Source: Methanosphaera sp. rholeuAM130 (lineage in GTDB: Archaea; Methanobacteriota; Methanobacteria; Methanobacteriales; Methanobacteriaceae). Taken from it: DNA of 5,311 nt. The notes under the pieces were generated by a model. That model had not been told where the DNA came from. It worked only from the letters and a program-made list of their open reading frames with translations, and did no database searches. This document shows positions 4,706 to 5,311 of the stretch, piece by piece. The stretch's first letter is position 1, and every line of letters begins with the position of its first letter. The position numbers and the translations under genes are program-made. The stretch covers positions 1 to 5,311 of the forward strand of contig MUZY01000196.1 in NCBI GenBank assembly GCA_003266065.1. The letters run 5' to 3'.

Positions 4706-5311
4706 TTATAATGCTACACCCATATCTAACTGTTCGGTTAACTCTTTATATCTGTTTCTTATGGTTACTTCCGTTACACCCGCAATGTCTGCAACGTCAC
4801 GCTGTGTTTTTCTTTCACCTAAGATTACGCTTGCAATGTAGAGTGCGGCTGCAGCTACACCTGTTGGTCCACGACCACTTGTCAATCCGTTTTCCATAGC
4901 TTCATTGATTATTTCAATAGCTTTGGATTGAACTACTCCTGACAGGTTCAATTCACTTGCAAATCTTGGAACGTAGTCAATTGGACTTGTCGGTGGAAGT
5001 CTTATGTGCAATTCTCTTGTCAGGAATCTGTATGTTCTACCTACTTCTTTTTTGCTTACGCGTGATACCTCGGCTATTTCATCAAGTGTTCTAGGCACTT
5101 GACATCTTCTGCACGCGGCATATAGTGATGCAGCCACTACTCCTTCAATACTCCTTCCTCGGATAAGTTTGTTTTCAACGGCATTCCTGTATACTACTGA
5201 TGCTGATTCACGTACGGATCTTGGAAGACCCAGTCTTGATGAGTCACGATCCAATTCACTCAGTGCAAACGCCAAGTTTCGCTCTGTAGCTCCACTGATT
5301 CTTATTTTACG
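4706..5311 (-). CDS. tfb: Transcription initiation factor B (TFB, TFIIB homologue), C-terminal part
   Basis: The frame enters from the right edge and runs 201 codons to TAA. Archaeal TFB is about 300-310 residues, so the zinc ribbon and B-reader (roughly 110 residues) lie outside the window. The visible part holds both cyclin-like repeats. The first is RNLAFALSELDRDSSRLGLP through SIEGVVAASLYAACRRCQVPRTLDEIAEVSRVSKKEVGRTYRFL. The second is PIDYVPRFASELNLSG through GPTGVAAAALYIASVILGERKTQRDVADIAGVTEVTIRNRYKEL, with the helix-turn-helix that contacts the BRE element. TFB binds TBP on the TATA box and recruits RNA polymerase. The only start-like codon in the visible frame is a TTG at 5275, but similarity continues upstream of it (RKIRISGATERN), so the gene is cut by the window edge and does not start there. 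No frame damage is seen. Confidence 0.97.
   Translation of the reverse strand, partial: RKIRISGATERNLAFALSELDRDSSRLGLPRSVRESASVVYRNAVENKLIRGRSIEGVVAASLYAACRRCQVPRTLDEIAEVSRVSKKEVGRTYRFLTRELHIRLPPTSPIDYVPRFASELNLSGVVQSKAIEIINEAMENGLTSGRGPTGVAAAALYIASVILGERKTQRDVADIAGVTEVTIRNRYKELTEQLDMGVAL

Noticed and set aside
1..5311. CRISPR array, defence island or new multi-gene system
   Set aside because: No regularly spaced repeats and no effector, nuclease or toxin-antitoxin genes are visible; apart from the IS remnant the intact genes are housekeeping genes.

Overview
The window looks like chromosomal DNA of a very AT-rich methanogenic archaeon of the order Methanobacteriales. Methanosphaera is my best guess, from memory of the gene families and base composition rather than from a search. 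The archaeal assignment is firm: there is an archaeal release factor aRF1, a TFIIB-type transcription factor (TFB), an archaeal UMP kinase, an archaeal S10 protein and an archaeal tRNA-Ser without an encoded CCA.

Layout. Positions 1-225 hold the 3' part of rpsJ (S10), followed by a hairpin plus T-tract and tRNA-Ser(UGA) at 293-376. A T-rich stretch leads into a dead insertion sequence at about 505-1541. Its IS1182-like transposase carries three frameshifts, one in-frame stop and a lost 3' end, but both imperfect terminal repeats survive. The aRF1 gene (prf1) lies on the minus strand at 1572-2807, converging on the insertion sequence. Next comes an 838-bp region without a convincing gene (2808-3645). 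It switches sharply from T-rich to A-rich on the plus strand and contains, at best, a broken reading frame at 3316-3606. Then come pyrH (UMP kinase, 3646-4320) and, 22 bp later behind a perfect Shine-Dalgarno sequence, a 63-residue zinc-ribbon membrane protein of the DUF2116 type (4343-4534). These two probably form an operon. Convergent terminators separate them from the C-terminal two thirds of tfb on the minus strand, which runs off the right edge.

The intact genes are core information-processing and nucleotide genes: translation elongation (S10, tRNA-Ser), termination (aRF1), transcription initiation (TFB) and pyrimidine nucleotide supply (UMP kinase). I see no new multi-gene system, CRISPR array, defence island or prophage. 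The points worth a second look are the decay pattern and codon bias of the insertion sequence, the large gene-free region with its TGA-interrupted frame, and small palindromes at gene borders.
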